Part shown: in pieces, positions 12,986 through 26,662 of the stretch | Position numbering within the stretch: the first letter of the stretch is position 1 | How the letters are laid out: every line of letters begins with the position of its first letter | Assembly: GCF_907165205.1 (NCBI RefSeq) | Contig: NC_058192.1 | Coordinates: 12,772,001 to 12,836,000 of the forward strand | Direction of reading: 5' to 3' | DNA: 64,000 nucleotides | DNA from: Coccinella septempunctata | Lineage: Eukaryota; Arthropoda; Insecta; Coleoptera; Coccinellidae | Notes under the pieces: model-generated | Seen by the model: the letters and a program-made list of their open reading frames with translations, nothing else | The model's database searches: none | What the model was told of the DNA's origin: nothing | Made by a program: the position numbers and the translations under genes

Positions 12986-14673
12986 ATCACATGATATAGG
13001 TATGAGGTAGAAGTAATTTCCAAAACACATAATTTTTCTCCTTGGAATTTCTCTTAATCTCCGGAGAACCAATCATCATTGCTGTCTCATATACTGTTCG
13101 AGCTTCATTAAAACCAGTCCGGACGAGAAACGTGGAGGCAGAACGAAGTAAAACTTACATACGGCATGGGACCCAGAGGTCGATGCCATAATGGCATTAT
13201 TACTAATAGGGGGGTAGAAATTCTTCAGCTCCGAACCATTAACCTTTTTCGTCTGCACTTAGCGGGGACCACACCTGAGCGGGAACGTCCTGTATATACA
13301 AGGGCTAATCCCCGGAAAGAACCTGTGCATTCTTGACCGCTTTATCAACGTCGCACATCTACTGTGTGCCGAAGGAATCCCTGAATGGGGAAATAAATAT
13401 GCCGAAATTTTCTGATTTGTCGTCCGAGTATATTGTCACCGTTTGAGATATGCGTCTCCAGCTACCAGGAGGCCCTTTTATCTCTCCTTAGCAGGTCGTT
13501 AGGCTCAAGGCGAGGTTCTTCTGTCGGTTTCTAGTTGAGGCGTGTTTTGTTGGGTAAACTTCTTGATGGAACCGACGCTTTTGAATTATTATTGCAGGCG
13601 ATGCAGGGGGAAAGCTTAGACTGCGAAAATTTCAGAGGGTTTTCAACGTATTTTTTCGTACGCAAGTGAAGAATTAGTTTACCAGGTAAAAAGTTCAGTA
13701 TTACAATACTAGTAAGAATAATAGAGGAAAGTATGCTTATGTCGAACTGAAAAAAAAAAATTTTTTAAAAAAACTTAGCGTCAGATAATGTTCACACGAA
13801 CAACCATAATACGACTACACGTTCCAAGCAAGATTGAGTTGAGAAAAGGACACAGAACAACATAATATCTCCAATTTTCCATTTTCCGGAGGGTGATTTG
13901 GTTGGTGTATGTTTAAATCATCCCAACTTGGAATGAAATCATTGAATTCAATAAAAAAAAGGTCGATAACGTCATATCTTAAATTAAAATAACAATCGAC
14001 CTGTCTGACCATATTTGAAAAAAAAACTGTTTCTGATTTAGTGAAATTATTCCAAGTTAGAGACTCAAACTTTATAGATCTACCTATATTCTCTACAAAT
14101 TCATCAATAAACTTTAAGGTAGCCAAAATTAAGCCTTTAGCTAACGTTCTATACAATCTGAGATCAATTCATGAAACACTTAAACATTTTAAATCATTAC
14201 TGTCTAGGTTATATCATTGATTTTTCTGAATTTATTAACAACATCAAATTATTGTTTTTCATATAATATTTTACTGGCGTTACGACTGAATACACTTACT
14301 CAGATTGTCAATAAAGCTAAGGACATTCAAAGCAGTTATAAGCAAACAAATTTCAGATGAAAGTAAACAAACGTATCACCACATTGACAGCTGGTTTAAA
14401 AATGATAATCTTTCGTTCGTCACATATCCCATCATCAAATTCCGGGTCTCAAATAAAAATTCTACTAATTTAGGTACCTATGACAAAGATTGCTGTAGAG
14501 TTTTGAATTTGAAATTAAGCAAAATGAAAAGAGTTCTAACCAAACTATGGGGTATAGTTCCGATATTAACGAACATTACTGCTAGTATTGCCAGAGACAA
14601 TGACTATTGGCCTGGAAGTTCCGGTTCTATTGACAGCAATATTGGAACTCGCCTTATAAAAGCATATGTGTGT
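12986..14673. other. Non-coding DNA with an unassigned 132-codon frame
   Basis: Includes a CpG-rich stretch (about 13,080-13,560) and a plus-strand open frame at 14,305-14,703. I cannot assign that frame. It has no recognised domain, signal peptide or splice-compatible partner, and its last codons run into the adjacent MITE. I treat it as non-coding by default. Confidence 0.35.
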
Positions 14674-14830
14674 ACAGGATGGGCAAAATTCGTTTTCTAC
14701 TGAGATTCTGTTTTCAGATTTGAATTTGTCATGAAAAAAGAGCTCGAGAATGACGTGTCATCCGTTTTCTTCTAGCTGCTATGGTTCTCGAGATCCACTC
14801 AGTAGACAACAAATTTTGCCCAGCCTGTAC
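14674..14830. mobile_element. Short MITE with TGTACAGG-TGGGCAAAATT ends
   Basis: The left end TGTACAGGATGGGCAAAATT and the right end (inverse of TGTACAGGCTGGGCAAAATT) form a terminal inverted repeat that continues imperfectly (TCTACTGAG, then CTCGAGAA, then GACGTGTCATCC) to the centre. The whole ~157 bp is a hairpin-forming non-autonomous element. The same GGGCAAAATT subterminal motif appears in the 38.25-38.99 kb element, so they are related. Confidence 0.65.
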
Positions 14831-16499
14831 ATAAGATTCAAAAGACCACAGTGTGGACTTGTGGTTCCTTTTTTTATTTCAATGCAAAAAGTCCTTTGTC
14901 AGAATTCTATAGATCATTCAACCATGAATAAATATTCAAGAAAACTCGTTGCAAAATTTTACTGTAAATCACGAAACCACGAATTCAGAGAAAAATGAAT
15001 TTTTGACTTGTTTGAAACTCATTGAATTTTCATCATTTCATGAATTTCTACAAACAAATTGCATCATTTTTCAATTCGGGAAATTTCACGTTTTGCCCCT
15101 GGCCCAGATATTTTCAAATAATATCTACCCGCGTAGCTCGTAACAAATCGAATTGTTGCTACATTTCTGGGGCTGGTGGTTCCTATCATCCACCCCAACG
15201 GTTAAACGATCATTCACTCGGGCAAAATTTATTGACGACTCAGCCGGAAAAGTTCCATATGCATCAATTTTCCCGTCCGAGGAAATTTCCCCGAATCCGG
15301 GCGTAATTAGAGTATGGCTGTTCGGAAAATGCTCCGTCTGAAGTTTGGAACGATCGCGAGCGATACTGTATTCGATGTTGCCCCCGATGTATTTTATTCA
15401 TACATTCCTCGAACTTCTGGGGCCGTCCAACAATCGGGAAAGTCTCTAACCGAAGTAATTTATTCCGTTTTGTGATATCGATCCGCAGAGGAAGCCTTTG
15501 TGATTTTGGCGGCTCCTTCGTTTGCAAGCAATGCGGACTAACGGTTATTTCATTACAGTGGAAAGACTGAGAACTTCAACGTGAGGGTCTAATCCCACCA
15601 GAAAATTTGGAAGAATCGAAATTTCCGGCGCTTTTCAACTTAAACTACGTCTGCCATGAAACCTGCATGCAGTTAGCGTGGAAAATGATTCTGCATCTTT
15701 TCCAATGTAAAATTACGTTTTTAAGAAAAAAATGTTAGGCTGCCTGACTCGGGTTTTGTCCCAGTTGGTGGCGACGCCTCGCGAACAGAAAATAAACTGT
15801 CCGACTGTTAATCACGACAGTAACAATTTCATTGTCGAACGCGCCGAAAGTTTTTCTCGTAAAACTAAGGTAATCCTCTGTTATATTTCCGCATTTATCG
15901 CACAATTTGTCATCTGTAGTGAAATCATCTATCAATTAAACCAGAGTGATATTGAGCAACTTTGGGTGGAGTGCCTTGTGTCTTCTATATCAGCGAGGTA
16001 ATAACACGAAGCTTGTACGGAAGGAAGGTTAGTTCCCTGTTTTTTTCCCCTTGGAACCCTCTTTCTGCTATCAGACCAGTAGAGATTCGCCAAGTTTTTT
16101 CTGGCGATCAATTAAATACCTACTAAAAACGTATCTTTGTTTCAATTAAACTTACAAGTAATGCAAATACTACCTAACTGGAAATAATCTCCTGTAATAT
16201 TGCCGCATCTTTAATGAACATTATGTATACGATCAATAAATCAATTTCTATCAAGGAAACACCAGAAAAACTTTCGGTATGCAGATTTCACATAAATCAC
16301 AATTTCTACAATATGTTGTGAAATAATCAATAAACTAACAGTTTAGGATATGCTCAATAGTTTCGGAGAAAATAGCAGATTTATTTTCGTTACTGGAAGT
16401 AGGTAGGTACTCACAAGTTTAATCAGCATAAACAGCATTTCGTAGATGTGGAATCTTACCTGGAATAAAAGAAAAAAATTAAATTCATTTACCTCTATA
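14831..16499. other. Non-coding DNA with CpG-rich block
   Basis: Overlapping short frames on both strands at 14,949-15,530 and 15,732-16,001 are mutually exclusive shadows and none has a family signature. The higher CpG density at about 15,090-15,540 stands out from the AT-rich surroundings and could mark an intronic regulatory element. Confidence 0.35.
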
Positions 16500-16950
16500 T
16501 AGTATGAGTCGTTGATTTGTACATTTATTTAACAGTGAATTCTTGAGGCCAAAACATTTTTCCTTCTTCATTTTTTTCGATTCAGCCTGCATAAAAAGAC
16601 ATATTCTGCTTTTGATTTGTATTTTATCTCAGCTAGCAACCACCCTTATTAACTCTGTATACATCTCCAATATGTAATCATTTGTTATTGTTATTTATCT
16701 CATTTCTTACAAGAGTAACCAGATTCAAATATAACTCATTTAACCCTTTTTTTCATTCTCTTTCATTGCCAGGATTACACATATAAAACACAATGATGGC
16801 AACAAAATTTCCTTCAGAATAACGAGCTAAATCTATGACGCTACACATCGGCCAATTTTTCGAATTTCACAGATACATATTTTGAATATCAAATTATGTA
16901 CTCGAAAATGGCGCAGAAATCTTCTGTTAAGATATATGTACACACCCTGT
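16500..16950. repeat. Decayed ACAGGGTG-family element copy
   Basis: The left part (about 16,505-16,590: GAGTCGTTGATTTGTACATT...TTCTTGAGGCCAAAAC) and the right end (CACACCCTGTATAACC at about 16,941) match the layout of the elements at 641-1,330 and 41,715-42,320. The interior 'CTCGAAAATGGCGCAGA' resembles 'CTCGAAACGGCGCA' at 41.96 kb. Non-coding. Confidence 0.5.
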
Positions 16951-18103
16951 ATAACCACCTCATATGAAGTGCTCTGATGAGGGGCACAATAGACCTCAAA
17001 GTGGCAGTGAGCTGTAAACCCCTTATCAAACAATTAACTAAATCTTTTTCACAACAATTTTTCTCGAGAAAATTTCGAATTTTCTCAGGAAGATAATTCT
17101 AAGGTCTATAAAGTGTCAGAAAAACAGTTTCCGGTTCTAGAAATTTCAGGTTTTCATTTATGACGAATTTTTTTCTGCTTTAATAAGTCCTCTGGTTCAT
17201 AGCGAGAGCATTAGATCTACCTATTCACTTATAAAGAAGAAATCTACTTGTGGAAGTGTGCTATATCCCAGAGCCAAAAGCCGATCCTGGCGTTCTACGT
17301 TTTCCTTGTTTTAGAAGTTGATTTTTCCTCCTTCATATTGCTGAAGTATTACTCAAAACCATCCTGAAACGACTCCTTAAATCTTCCAGAGTGGAGGAGA
17401 GTGAATGCAAATATCTCTTGCAGCCTCGACCTGTTCAAAACTCCGCCAAACTTCTGAACCCGTTTCGGGTTTCATACGTCAACAAACAAACGGTATAAGT
17501 CGGGATTAATCCCTCGGAAAAACCACCCGACCGTTCTGGAAACTCCTGAAACTTTCCCCACTTCTCGCCTCCGCAAAGGTTAAAGAATCCACAAGTCAAT
17601 CGGCGGTTTCACCTTCCGTTTGTTTTTCCTTCCGAAAATTAACGATATCAGGAGCAGAAGAGCTGGCTGGCTCTCACGGTCCTACGTGAAATCAACGAAC
17701 GGGCGGGCATAAATATTTACGAGAAATATTGGGGGACGAACGAGGTGGAAAATTATGTTAATTAGTTCCGAACGAAAATAGAGGAAGAAGGCGCAGTGAG
17801 AATAAACAGAATGTAGTAGAAGAACATGTGTGTGGAGAATTGGAAGAAAGCACTCCCGAAGAGAAGTTTAGAGTTTTATACCTCGATTTCCATTCGGAAA
17901 TGGGCTGAAGTTGAGACGAAGCGAGAACTCGACTAGAGAATTGAACTTTGCATCTACTTTCGTGTAGTTTAAAAAGAGTTTAATGGACTTTTTCACGTTA
18001 GCTCAATTCCTTATTGGGTTCAATTTCTGTCATGGGTTTCCAGTAAATCCATTTTATGGAGAACAATAGAAACCTCTACTTCTTGTTGCTCAAATTTCGG
18101 GTT
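16951..18103. other. Non-coding DNA with CpG-rich block
   Basis: No gene supported. About 17,370-17,720 is CpG-rich and carries a GGGATTAATCCC palindrome (near 17,502), a sequence resembling a paired-class homeodomain (Bicoid/Otx-type TAATCC) site. Whether it is functional cannot be judged from sequence alone. Confidence 0.35.
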
Positions 18104-18300
18104 ATATGTACAGGGTGAATTGATTTCCAACAATCTCGAGCGGGATCATCAATAAGTTGAAACGATAGTTTATCAGCAAGTAGCAAGCACTACCTGTAAT
18201 AAATCTGAAAATTTTTTGGATATCGATGCAGCCGCTCGGTCTTGTCTGATTTAATTGATTACATCTTTTTGGAAATTTTTCGATAGTCACCTTTGGAGTG
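18104..18300. repeat. Dispersed repeat, copy 1 (TACAGGGTGAATT)
   Basis: Begins TACAGGGTGAATTG and contains GTAATAAATCTGA, then GCAGCCGCTCGGTCTTG. The same order of motifs (GTAATAAATCTGA, GCAGCCGTTCGGTCTTG) occurs at about 19,500-19,700, after a TACAGAGTGAAAT start. Both are probably 5' parts of one non-autonomous family. No coding capacity was recognised. Confidence 0.5.
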
Positions 18301-19499
18301 GATTATCTGTCAATAACAATAACCGTAGATGGAAATGTGATACATATTCTGAAAGAGCAACACTTCTATACTTCATTCACATTTATTTTAGCAGTCGGTT
18401 GGCCATGAAATAATTTTCTCAAGTTTTTGTAACTAGCACTCATGAAATGTCTTTAATGTCATAACTTCGTTGCCACAACTAATATCAATTTTTAGTAAAA
18501 AAATGCCGAAAGAGATTGAAAAAAGAGACAGGGTTTCAGAAAGTGCTATTTAGAATTCTGGTCCGCTCATTAAAATAGTTATACCCTGATATCCTAAAAT
18601 CCACAATACGTCAGACGGTAGCGACTATATTCAATGTAAGAAAATTTATATATTGTTTCATCTGAATCTAAATGACTTATATTTCAGCTGAATATTTCCA
18701 CAATCAGAAAGATTGTGAATGAAGGGGATGACAAAGAATTTACTTCTGTTGGGACACCCAAAAAAGTGGTGTCATTTGAGAATTTTATGTTTGAGTGAAT
18801 TAATGCGAAAAGTTTACTACAGGATAAATGTCATCGTAGAATAAGTTCCCGAAAATTGATTTTTCTATTTTTCATTTGACTTGTCCTATACATTGTGAAT
18901 GTCTTAAGGTACCAATAAATACCTAATTATGATTATTATATCAATGTATTAAGATGAACTGCCAAAAATACGCTCCAGTTGTCCTGTTAATTGTTTATTT
19001 ATGTGAAATTTTTGTTCAAAGGTGAAGTTCATCTTGACTTGAAACTTCCTTTAATTCCTTTTACTTATATTGATGCAAGATGATTTTTGTTGAAGAATTT
19101 AACTTTCTTGGAATTATCTGTTAATTCCTTCGGGAGATACCCATTCCCAACCACTGCATCATATGCATTTCATCTTCGGGTTAATATTTTTGAAATCTAC
19201 AACTGGTGTATCGTATTCAAACTTTAGCCAAAGAAGATAACGAACATTAACTCTCCTCAAGCTAGTGCATATTATGATATTATACTGATCTCTTGTATTT
19301 TCCAAGCATATAACTGGATTTGGTATGCCTTCAATCAGTTTGTATGAACTTCAATTATGTTCGTCACATATTTTCCGAAGAGATTCGACATTGTGATAAA
19401 ATACGTAATAACAGAAAATTTTACGTAGAACGGGCAACATAGCGTTAATTTAAAACCCAAAAATGTTTTGACAAGCGTCATAACCCCACATTTTCGTAT
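18301..19499. other. Non-coding AT-rich DNA
   Basis: No gene, RNA gene or clear repeat structure recognised. Confidence 0.45.
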
Positions 19500-19711
19500 T
19501 ATACAGAGTGAAATGTGTCAAATTTCCATGGCCAACCGAGTGCTCAAATAAAAGTGAATGGAGTATGGTAATAAATCTGAACTTATTATGGAGCTCCATG
19601 CAGCCGTTCGGTCTTGACGATTATTTAAGTTTGCAAATTAAAGCTCGAAGGTTATCTTCAGAAATGAATATATTTGCGACGTTCTCAAATTTTTCAGCAA
19701 GTTTGTATTGA
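19500..19711. repeat. Dispersed repeat, copy 2 (TACAGAGTGAAAT)
   Basis: Second copy of the unit described at 18,104-18,300. It shares the TACAG-GTGAA start, GTAATAAATCTGA and the CATGCAGCCGTTCGGTCTTG block in the same order. A 67-codon frame across it is incidental. Confidence 0.5.
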
Positions 19712-22700
19712 CTGTACCGCTAAATCTTAAATAAAAAACTGTAAATCATTGCGAACTTCGAATTAAGTTCCATGTTCTGAGTTCGCGGACCATATTTTGG
19801 CTTCTGCGGACCACTGGTGGTCCACGAATCACCATACGCCACTGAAGAAGTGCAATTAGCTTCTTGCGCATAAAACTTTGTCATGTTGGCAGTCCAAGAA
19901 GGTTCCTTTATCTACAATCTAGTACAACTCCAAATCGTGGGTGATGATAACAATAATACAAAGACCAAAACAGGCGATCAAACAACTTAGGACAAAAAGA
20001 ACCGCCATGGTGTTTGCCCCCGTCTGCAAGCGGATCTATCTTGTACATACATCATACACCCATCTTTCTCCTGGATCCACCGTAATTTAAAACGTTGTAG
20101 ATCTTAATGTGCCTGGGCAGCGCACGCGGTAAGGACAGAAATCAACACCATAATTTCCTTTTTCGAACTTCAATCTTGCCGCTCCGTGCCCAAATTAACA
20201 TTTACAGCTACTAAATTACCGATTACTCATTTGATGTAGGCGCTCTTTTCCTTTGTCGCTGTCAAGAGCGGAGATTATATCACTCGGAGTGTCAAAAATC
20301 CGGTGGGCTAAGTATTATGAAGAGCACACAAAGTAAGCGAGAAGATGCCTCTAATGAACTTATTCGCCGCCAATGTAAATGGAAGAGGAAAATGATATCT
20401 TTATCTGCACTCCTATTTGGTATCTTCATTAAATATTTGAGGAACTTCTTGATAAGTAGAGCAGATACCACAGATCTTCCTCTTGCAACCAATGAAAAGG
20501 GCCATAGTACTCCCTTTGAATTTTCATGTTTATGCGTGACAAGTTGCATCAAAATTATCATGCATTCGAAATGGCCAATTTGCAGGCTAGACTACAATAG
20601 ACAGCTTTAGTCCTTAGTCCTTGGTACATAAATAACTCACCCTCTTCTTCTCTACCTTGTCACCGAAACAGTTTGAATTAGGAGGAACATTACAAAAACC
20701 ACCTCTCCATCCCAGCTATGAAAAATTTTCATTTCTTTCCATGCACTTTACAATAACAATAAACTGAACTGATGTTTGCGAACCTGAAGCAGCAAAGCAG
20801 CATAACTCCAACTGAAGCATGTTCTGCCCATAAAATCCGTGTGTTAATAATGATATATTTACCGGTGAAAAATTCGAAAATAACCATTGTTTATTGTACA
20901 GCCCCTAAACGGCGGAACCAAAGCTGCCAAGTAGTTAAAATCGAAATTACTCACCTAGAGATTTTGTTATAATAATACATGGACATGAACTATGAAGAAT
21001 TTCTTATAATAATCTTCGTTCCACGGTAAGAAACAAAATGAGAAATAATATTCGTAAAATTTTGATTGCATTCTTGATGGGAAAAAATGCAGAATGTTTT
21101 GATGCTCATTTTTCATCTAGGGTCTTTTCAGAAACTAAATTTTCCTAGCGGTTGTCAAATTTTTTCTTATGAATTTTAATAATGGCTGATAAAGCATTAT
21201 TATTATAAATGGAATGATAAAGCGCTGAAAATTTCACATGAGGAACAACTTAGAATCAACGCCATCCTTATTTCGTTAAAAATCATGTTCTATTTTTATA
21301 GAGGTTTACCAAGATCAAACGCAAAGCCAAAGATGGCCTGAACATTTGAACTACACTGAGGGGAACTTATAAGGCAAGCTACAGAACAGCTACAGGACTA
21401 CTACAAGACCGCAACTCAAGTTTAACCTTCCAGAAAGCCACCGATTTGTGGCTATAAGCTGGGAATTGTCTACATTATGCTGCAGGTTAATAAAAAAAAA
21501 ATCATTCCACGAATTCAATCGGTTTTAGTTATTCTTGGATGAAAAAGAAAAAATGCGAAGTGTCCTTCGTTGGCATTACGTGGAGGACAATGCATTAATT
21601 CCGATATTCCTGCAGTTATTGAGTTCCTAGCCATGCCTGACATACCGTGATAACAATGGCTCTGAAAATTAATCTGCGAGATCTACGGTCAAGTGTAAAA
21701 TTGCCGTGTTCGTGAACGCTTCATGGGTAATCTATAATCATGAGACCGCTTGATGTCTTGGGCAGCTTTCGTTGCTCTTTCACGTCTTCTGATTGAGAGT
21801 TTCGTGTTTCACTCCATGCAGATATTGCGGAAGGAAGGAAAAGAGTGAAAGATGTCGACAAATCTATTATTATTGATCGAGAGATGGTCCTCCAAATGGG
21901 GAATTCTCCTCAATTTGTGTTATCACTGCATATGCAAGTTTGAACTGAATAATTATGAGTTTCATTCATGATTTTTTCAAACTCACCGCGAAAACTATTC
22001 AAAATCATCTTCAAATATGGGGTTTTAAAATTTAAATCGCTTTGTGCGGAGTTTACGATTTGGCAACAGCGTCTACAAGACAATGAAAAGAACAATGTCC
22101 CATCAGTTTGTCAGGCATGTTCATAAAATAACAGCTGTTGATCTACAGGCGAGCTTGATCTACTGACGAGCTTCAACTGCAACCGGCCATGAAAATCCCA
22201 TAAAATTTTACGACCTTCCTCGTTCGTCGCAGTCTTCATAGACAGCCATCTTCGTCTATCTCTTCAAGATAATGCATTTGTTGTCCTTTATTATCAAGGC
22301 ATATTTCAGTCGATGTTGCCAGCTTGTGCAATTCTCACAAAACGCTTTAAACTTTAGATACCCATTCTTATGTTTCATTTTTAAGTGCTTAAAATAATTT
22401 TTTTTTGGGAAACGGTTGAAATGGTTATTTCAAAATGTGACGTTTCAAAGATATTTCATAAAAAATACATCATTTTCGTCAAAAGGAGTATTCCCTATTC
22501 CACAGATGGAAAGGTAACAACGCCTTCAACGACTTTATAAAATTTGTTTCAGGATATAGAATGTTGTGATCTACATTCCAACACGAAAGTTTTGATTACC
22601 TATTGATGTATGAAGTGGAAGAAGTTGAAACTTCGAAACATGAGTGCTGATGATGCGAAACTCTTCAGAAAACGTAATTGGAGAAATTGGGAGAGAAAAT

Positions 22701-24149
22701 TCTCCGACCAATTGATCTTTGGAAGACGCCATTTTGTCTACATACGCATTTACCGAAACATTTGACTTTTTGGAGTTCAGTGAAAATTAAAAAAGGATTT
22801 TTAAGGTTGACTTATGATCCCTATCGGGATTGTTGATGAAGAAACTTCTGATGATCTTTTTTATTAATTCTGATCTCTATAAAATTGAAACTTGCAAAAA
22901 TCATTCATTGGAAATGCATGTTTTTTCATCATCGAATAGAAATACTGGCCTCATTCTATTCAAAATCACTCAGTTAGCTGCAATATTGATTTTTTAACTT
23001 CCTTTTAGGAAAAATGCTCTATTGAAAATTGAAAACCTAATTTGCCTGATGTTATTCTTCATTTGCGTTTCTTCTTTGTTGAGACATTATAAAGGAGGAT
23101 CTTCCCACAAAATAAGGGTTGCGTCTAACGAACAAAAGGGATATTTTGCCCGTAAATTCTCATTTCCTGTCTGGCCAGAGGGTGGAACCAGTAATTCAAT
23201 CAAGAGATCCGACGGTTAAATTTATTATCATCGTCTTTCATTATAATAATCATTATTTGTGTTCACACAGAGAGGAGATCATCTGCCATATGTTGAGACG
23301 TGTTCGAGGATTTGTGACCCCGTCAATGAGGATGTTGAGGATTTTTATTGAATTATACTGACAGGTCTATAGTGTGTGTCATGATAAATTGAGATCGTTA
23401 ATCATTGTTTTGTGTCTCATCCAATCATGCAACTGGAGTTGTTGGCAGAATGATGTAACGGCATATTCATCCTTCGAATGCAAATATGGAAAAAAGGACA
23501 AGATACCATTCTCTGCTGTCAAACTGATTCCCAGCAGGTTAGTAAGTTTGATCACCATTGGTTGAATAAAGCCTCAAAAACGTCAGTAAAAATTTCGACT
23601 ACACTTTGAGTAGAAAATTTTATTTTCTTCAATTCATTTCCAGATTTTTATCGTGAATTCCGAACAAGCATAGCTCAACGTCTCATCAGAAAAACGTCCC
23701 TTTTTATGATACAAATAGGAGCTCAGCCTAAACTCCAGTCGGCTATTTTTACCATTCATTATCCTGAAGAAAAACAGATCCATTTCATGACGAAGATCCA
23801 AGGACAGAGCCGAGCTTTGGATCTTAAAACTACTCCAAATGCTATCAATCATTGTATACCTACGTCATATATATTCATATTCCAACAACTATCCACTTGA
23901 AAAAAACGAGGTCAAATTAAGAACAAAGTTCCCCTTATCTCAGACGTAATTCTAAACGACATTATTTTGTAAACACCAATTAACGCAGAACAGTACACAA
24001 TCCGGAAAAAAAACAAGAACAAACGAAGTTTTTTGCGGATCATGCCACATTTCGTCTGCTAAAATTTCAGCATGTTTCACTTAGGCAGCTTCGGTGAACT
24101 CTCCATGCTTCTTCTAAGAAGTCATCCCTAAAGAGATAACATCTACCGA
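19712..24149. other. Non-coding DNA
   Basis: No gene supported over 4.4 kb. Frames at 20.3-20.6 kb occur on both strands over the same bases, the mark of chance open frames. I saw no tRNA, rRNA or transposase signature. Confidence 0.4.
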
Positions 24150-24210
24150 GATACACTGTTCAAAAACATACGGTTAAACAGCCTGAAATGGCAACAGTTG
24201 AGGTTTAATA
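24150..24210. repeat. Probable end region of the Tc1/mariner remnant
   Basis: This segment (TACACTGTTCAAAAACATACGG...) lies directly downstream of the transposase stop on the minus strand, where a mariner-type element would carry its 3' terminal inverted repeat. I did not find the matching opposite end, so the boundary is inferred. Confidence 0.35.
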
Positions 24211-24420
24211 TCAGGTGAGGACTCCTTTGCCTCTTTGTTTTGCTCTTACTTCATTCGGCATTGTGTCAATGAGATTATCAATGAAAGTTTGGGGAATGTT
24301 AGGCCAACTATCCGTCAAAGTATTGACTAGCAGTTGTAATGTCTGCAGTGGGTCATGTAAGCGGTGTAATTGCTGTGACATTGCAGACCAGACATGTTCA
24401 ATACAATCACAAGTTGTGAA
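24211..24420 (-). pseudogene. Tc1/mariner-family transposase C-terminal remnant
   Basis: Read on the minus strand, this segment encodes about 69 residues ending in a stop. It carries IEHVWSAM, corresponding to the conserved '(NP)IEH-W' block that holds the last acidic residue of the Tc1/mariner DDE/D triad. A second conserved piece, 'W-IPQ-FIDNLIDTMP', near the C-terminus is also typical of Tc1-like transposases. Upstream sequence (24,421-24,620) gives only broken frames, so the catalytic N-terminal two thirds is lost or degraded. It is a dead copy, inferred to be an old insertion in the surrounding intron. Confidence 0.75.
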
Positions 24421-25887
24421 GCTCCCTCGACTCTTTTATCAAATCTTATTCCATTACCTAGATTGGTTTTCTAGAAATTTCAAATCAAACAATAACGTCC
24501 AGTCATGTTAGAATGGACGATTCTGCAGAACGAAGAGTACAACCACCGACGCTAATCACCATTCGTTCGTAACGATATTTGATGCCCACCTGCTCTCGAT
24601 CTAACTGTTTCCATTAAGAAAAGCCATTAATCAAGAGACTGGAAACGATCGAGAAACAATGAGCGCATTAAATCGACCAGCAGCGTACGTCAAATTTATA
24701 TCTTCATTCTTCAAAACGACGGAACAATATGGCTGCATGTTGCTACGAAGTGAACCAGCTTATTGAGATATGTAAATGACTGAAACCTTTAGAATTAATA
24801 GCTCCTCGGTTCATAGCCAGAGAAAATTAACAATAGACAATGAAATTGGATAATGGCTTAGTGGTTTTGAAGACCTGATAACGCTATTATTTATTGTTAT
24901 GGATTCGCAACTGGAATCATCAATTATCGGAGCAAAATGAGCTAATTAAAAAAACAAGATTTTTTTAATCGAATCTTTTGTAATGATATGTACTTGAATT
25001 CAATGCCAGCCGTATTTGGTTTTGGAACACTCTTCATAACGGATTGGAGGACCTTGGATTACGTGAATCAAATGGAAACAAACCATCCTTATGATACATA
25101 GATAAAAGGTTTCTTTTCATTAACCCCATTGTAGGGATATACTTAATGGTTAAACTTATGAATTCTAATAAAGATACACTCCATTTCGTTGCAAACAATG
25201 GATTCATCATGCTATTTTGACACAATGCAAAGGCCTGGTGAATATTGTTCAAGGAAATGACAAAAAGAAATAGAGAAGCTGTGCTCACCTGAAATTCAAT
25301 AATATCTACTCGTCACCAAATAACAAGCATGTTCTACCAATTTTTACTTAGATGAGACCAGGATTATACCTATATACAGTTTCCGAATCAATAAAATAAA
25401 CCATAAAAGGACACGTAAAAGTCTACCCCCTTCAAATAAAAAAAAGCTGAACACCTTTTTGAACACTCACGAGAAACAGTAACCATAAATTCGTTTTTAC
25501 TTTAGACCCGAGCGATGAAGCATGAATTCAATGAAAGAAGAATATTTATGGAGGAATAAATACTTCTTTACCCGCTCGAATTGTTTATTGACGAAGCAAT
25601 TAGCACACGATCGGAATGAAAAAGCTCATTCTTTATTTACTAATCCTTTCAGAGAGATTGATATTCATTTGTCGGATGGCTGTTCAAAATCCGTATATAA
25701 TATGTTCTGGTCCAATTGAAAACTAGAACTTTTCCTTATACATAAAGGGTGAGTCATACGAAAAAAGAGATGTAAAGTAAATCCCAGTTCGCTATCACAA
25801 TAAAAGTTACAAGCGTAATAAAATAAGGACCTGGTATAATGAATTTCAATTTTTTTTATGAATTGTACTATAGGTACATAGGTTCAT
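24421..25887. other. Non-coding DNA
   Basis: About 24,421-24,620 may be further degraded transposon sequence. Beyond that I see nothing recognisable. Confidence 0.4.
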
Positions 25888-26073
25888 TTGCATAAAAAGT
25901 GAAGCACTTTTCTACACTCGATTTGATTTACACCAGTGTGGAGGAAGTGTAGTTTATCTATACATGGTCAAAAGGAGATGTAGATAAACTACACCTCCTC
26001 TACATGCACGTAAATTCAATCAGCAAACGGATACTAAAATCGAGTGTAGAAAATTGCTACACTTTTTATGCAA
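25888..26073. mobile_element. 186-bp hairpin MITE (TTGCATAAAAAGTG ends)
   Basis: The left end TTGCATAAAAAGTGAAGCAC and the right end form an inverted repeat that continues through TCTACACTCGATTT and AGTGTAGTTTATCT toward the centre. Mismatches are concentrated in two short loops. The whole unit folds as one long hairpin with no coding capacity, the standard shape of a MITE. Confidence 0.65.
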
Positions 26074-26662
26074 CCGAAATGACATTATGTTTCCAGTTTT
26101 GGCAGGGTGATTCCTTTAGTGTATTCACTGAATCATGCTGGCATCATGAAACGCTAATACCTAGACATGATCCAGGTTCATATTCATATTAATAATTTTT
26201 TGAAGAATTAAAATAAGACAATTTTATTATGGATAGGATTCCTTTTGAGCTTAAAACCATTTCAGAAGAAGACCAATAAGAAACAAACGAGATTCTTTCT
26301 GCAATTCTCATCTCATCGACATTCATCAGGTTCCGAAACCAGTCTGTATCTCGCTGCATATGTGGTAGTATCAGCCTTTTATCGCTTATGGAGCCGATGG
26401 ATTTGTTGAATGGAGCCCAATAACGGTATCCGGCATCTTTTCACTCGCCATCAACGTGTCTGAAGTACACTAAAGATGTCTCTTTCCTCTCCTCTCACAA
26501 TTTCAGGTGGTAATCCTATTGTGGTTTTTTTAATCTCCCGAGTTGCAACGTTTCATTCTCAGTTCTAGACCGTTCACGGAAATCAACAATGGCCCTTTCA
26601 CAAAAGGAATCCGCGTATAGCAGGATACAATGTTTTGTGCAAGCATTCCTTCATATGGTGAA
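26074..26662. other. Non-coding DNA
   Basis: No gene supported. Open frames here overlap on opposite strands without family features. Confidence 0.4.

Noticed and set aside
14305..14703. 132-codon plus-strand frame as a gene
   Set aside because: No recognised family, signal peptide or splice partners, and it runs into a MITE. In AT-rich DNA this length can occur by chance, so I leave it unassigned.
20292..20610. Paired frames on both strands at 20.3-20.6 kb
   Set aside because: They occupy the same bases in opposite directions with no family features on either strand.
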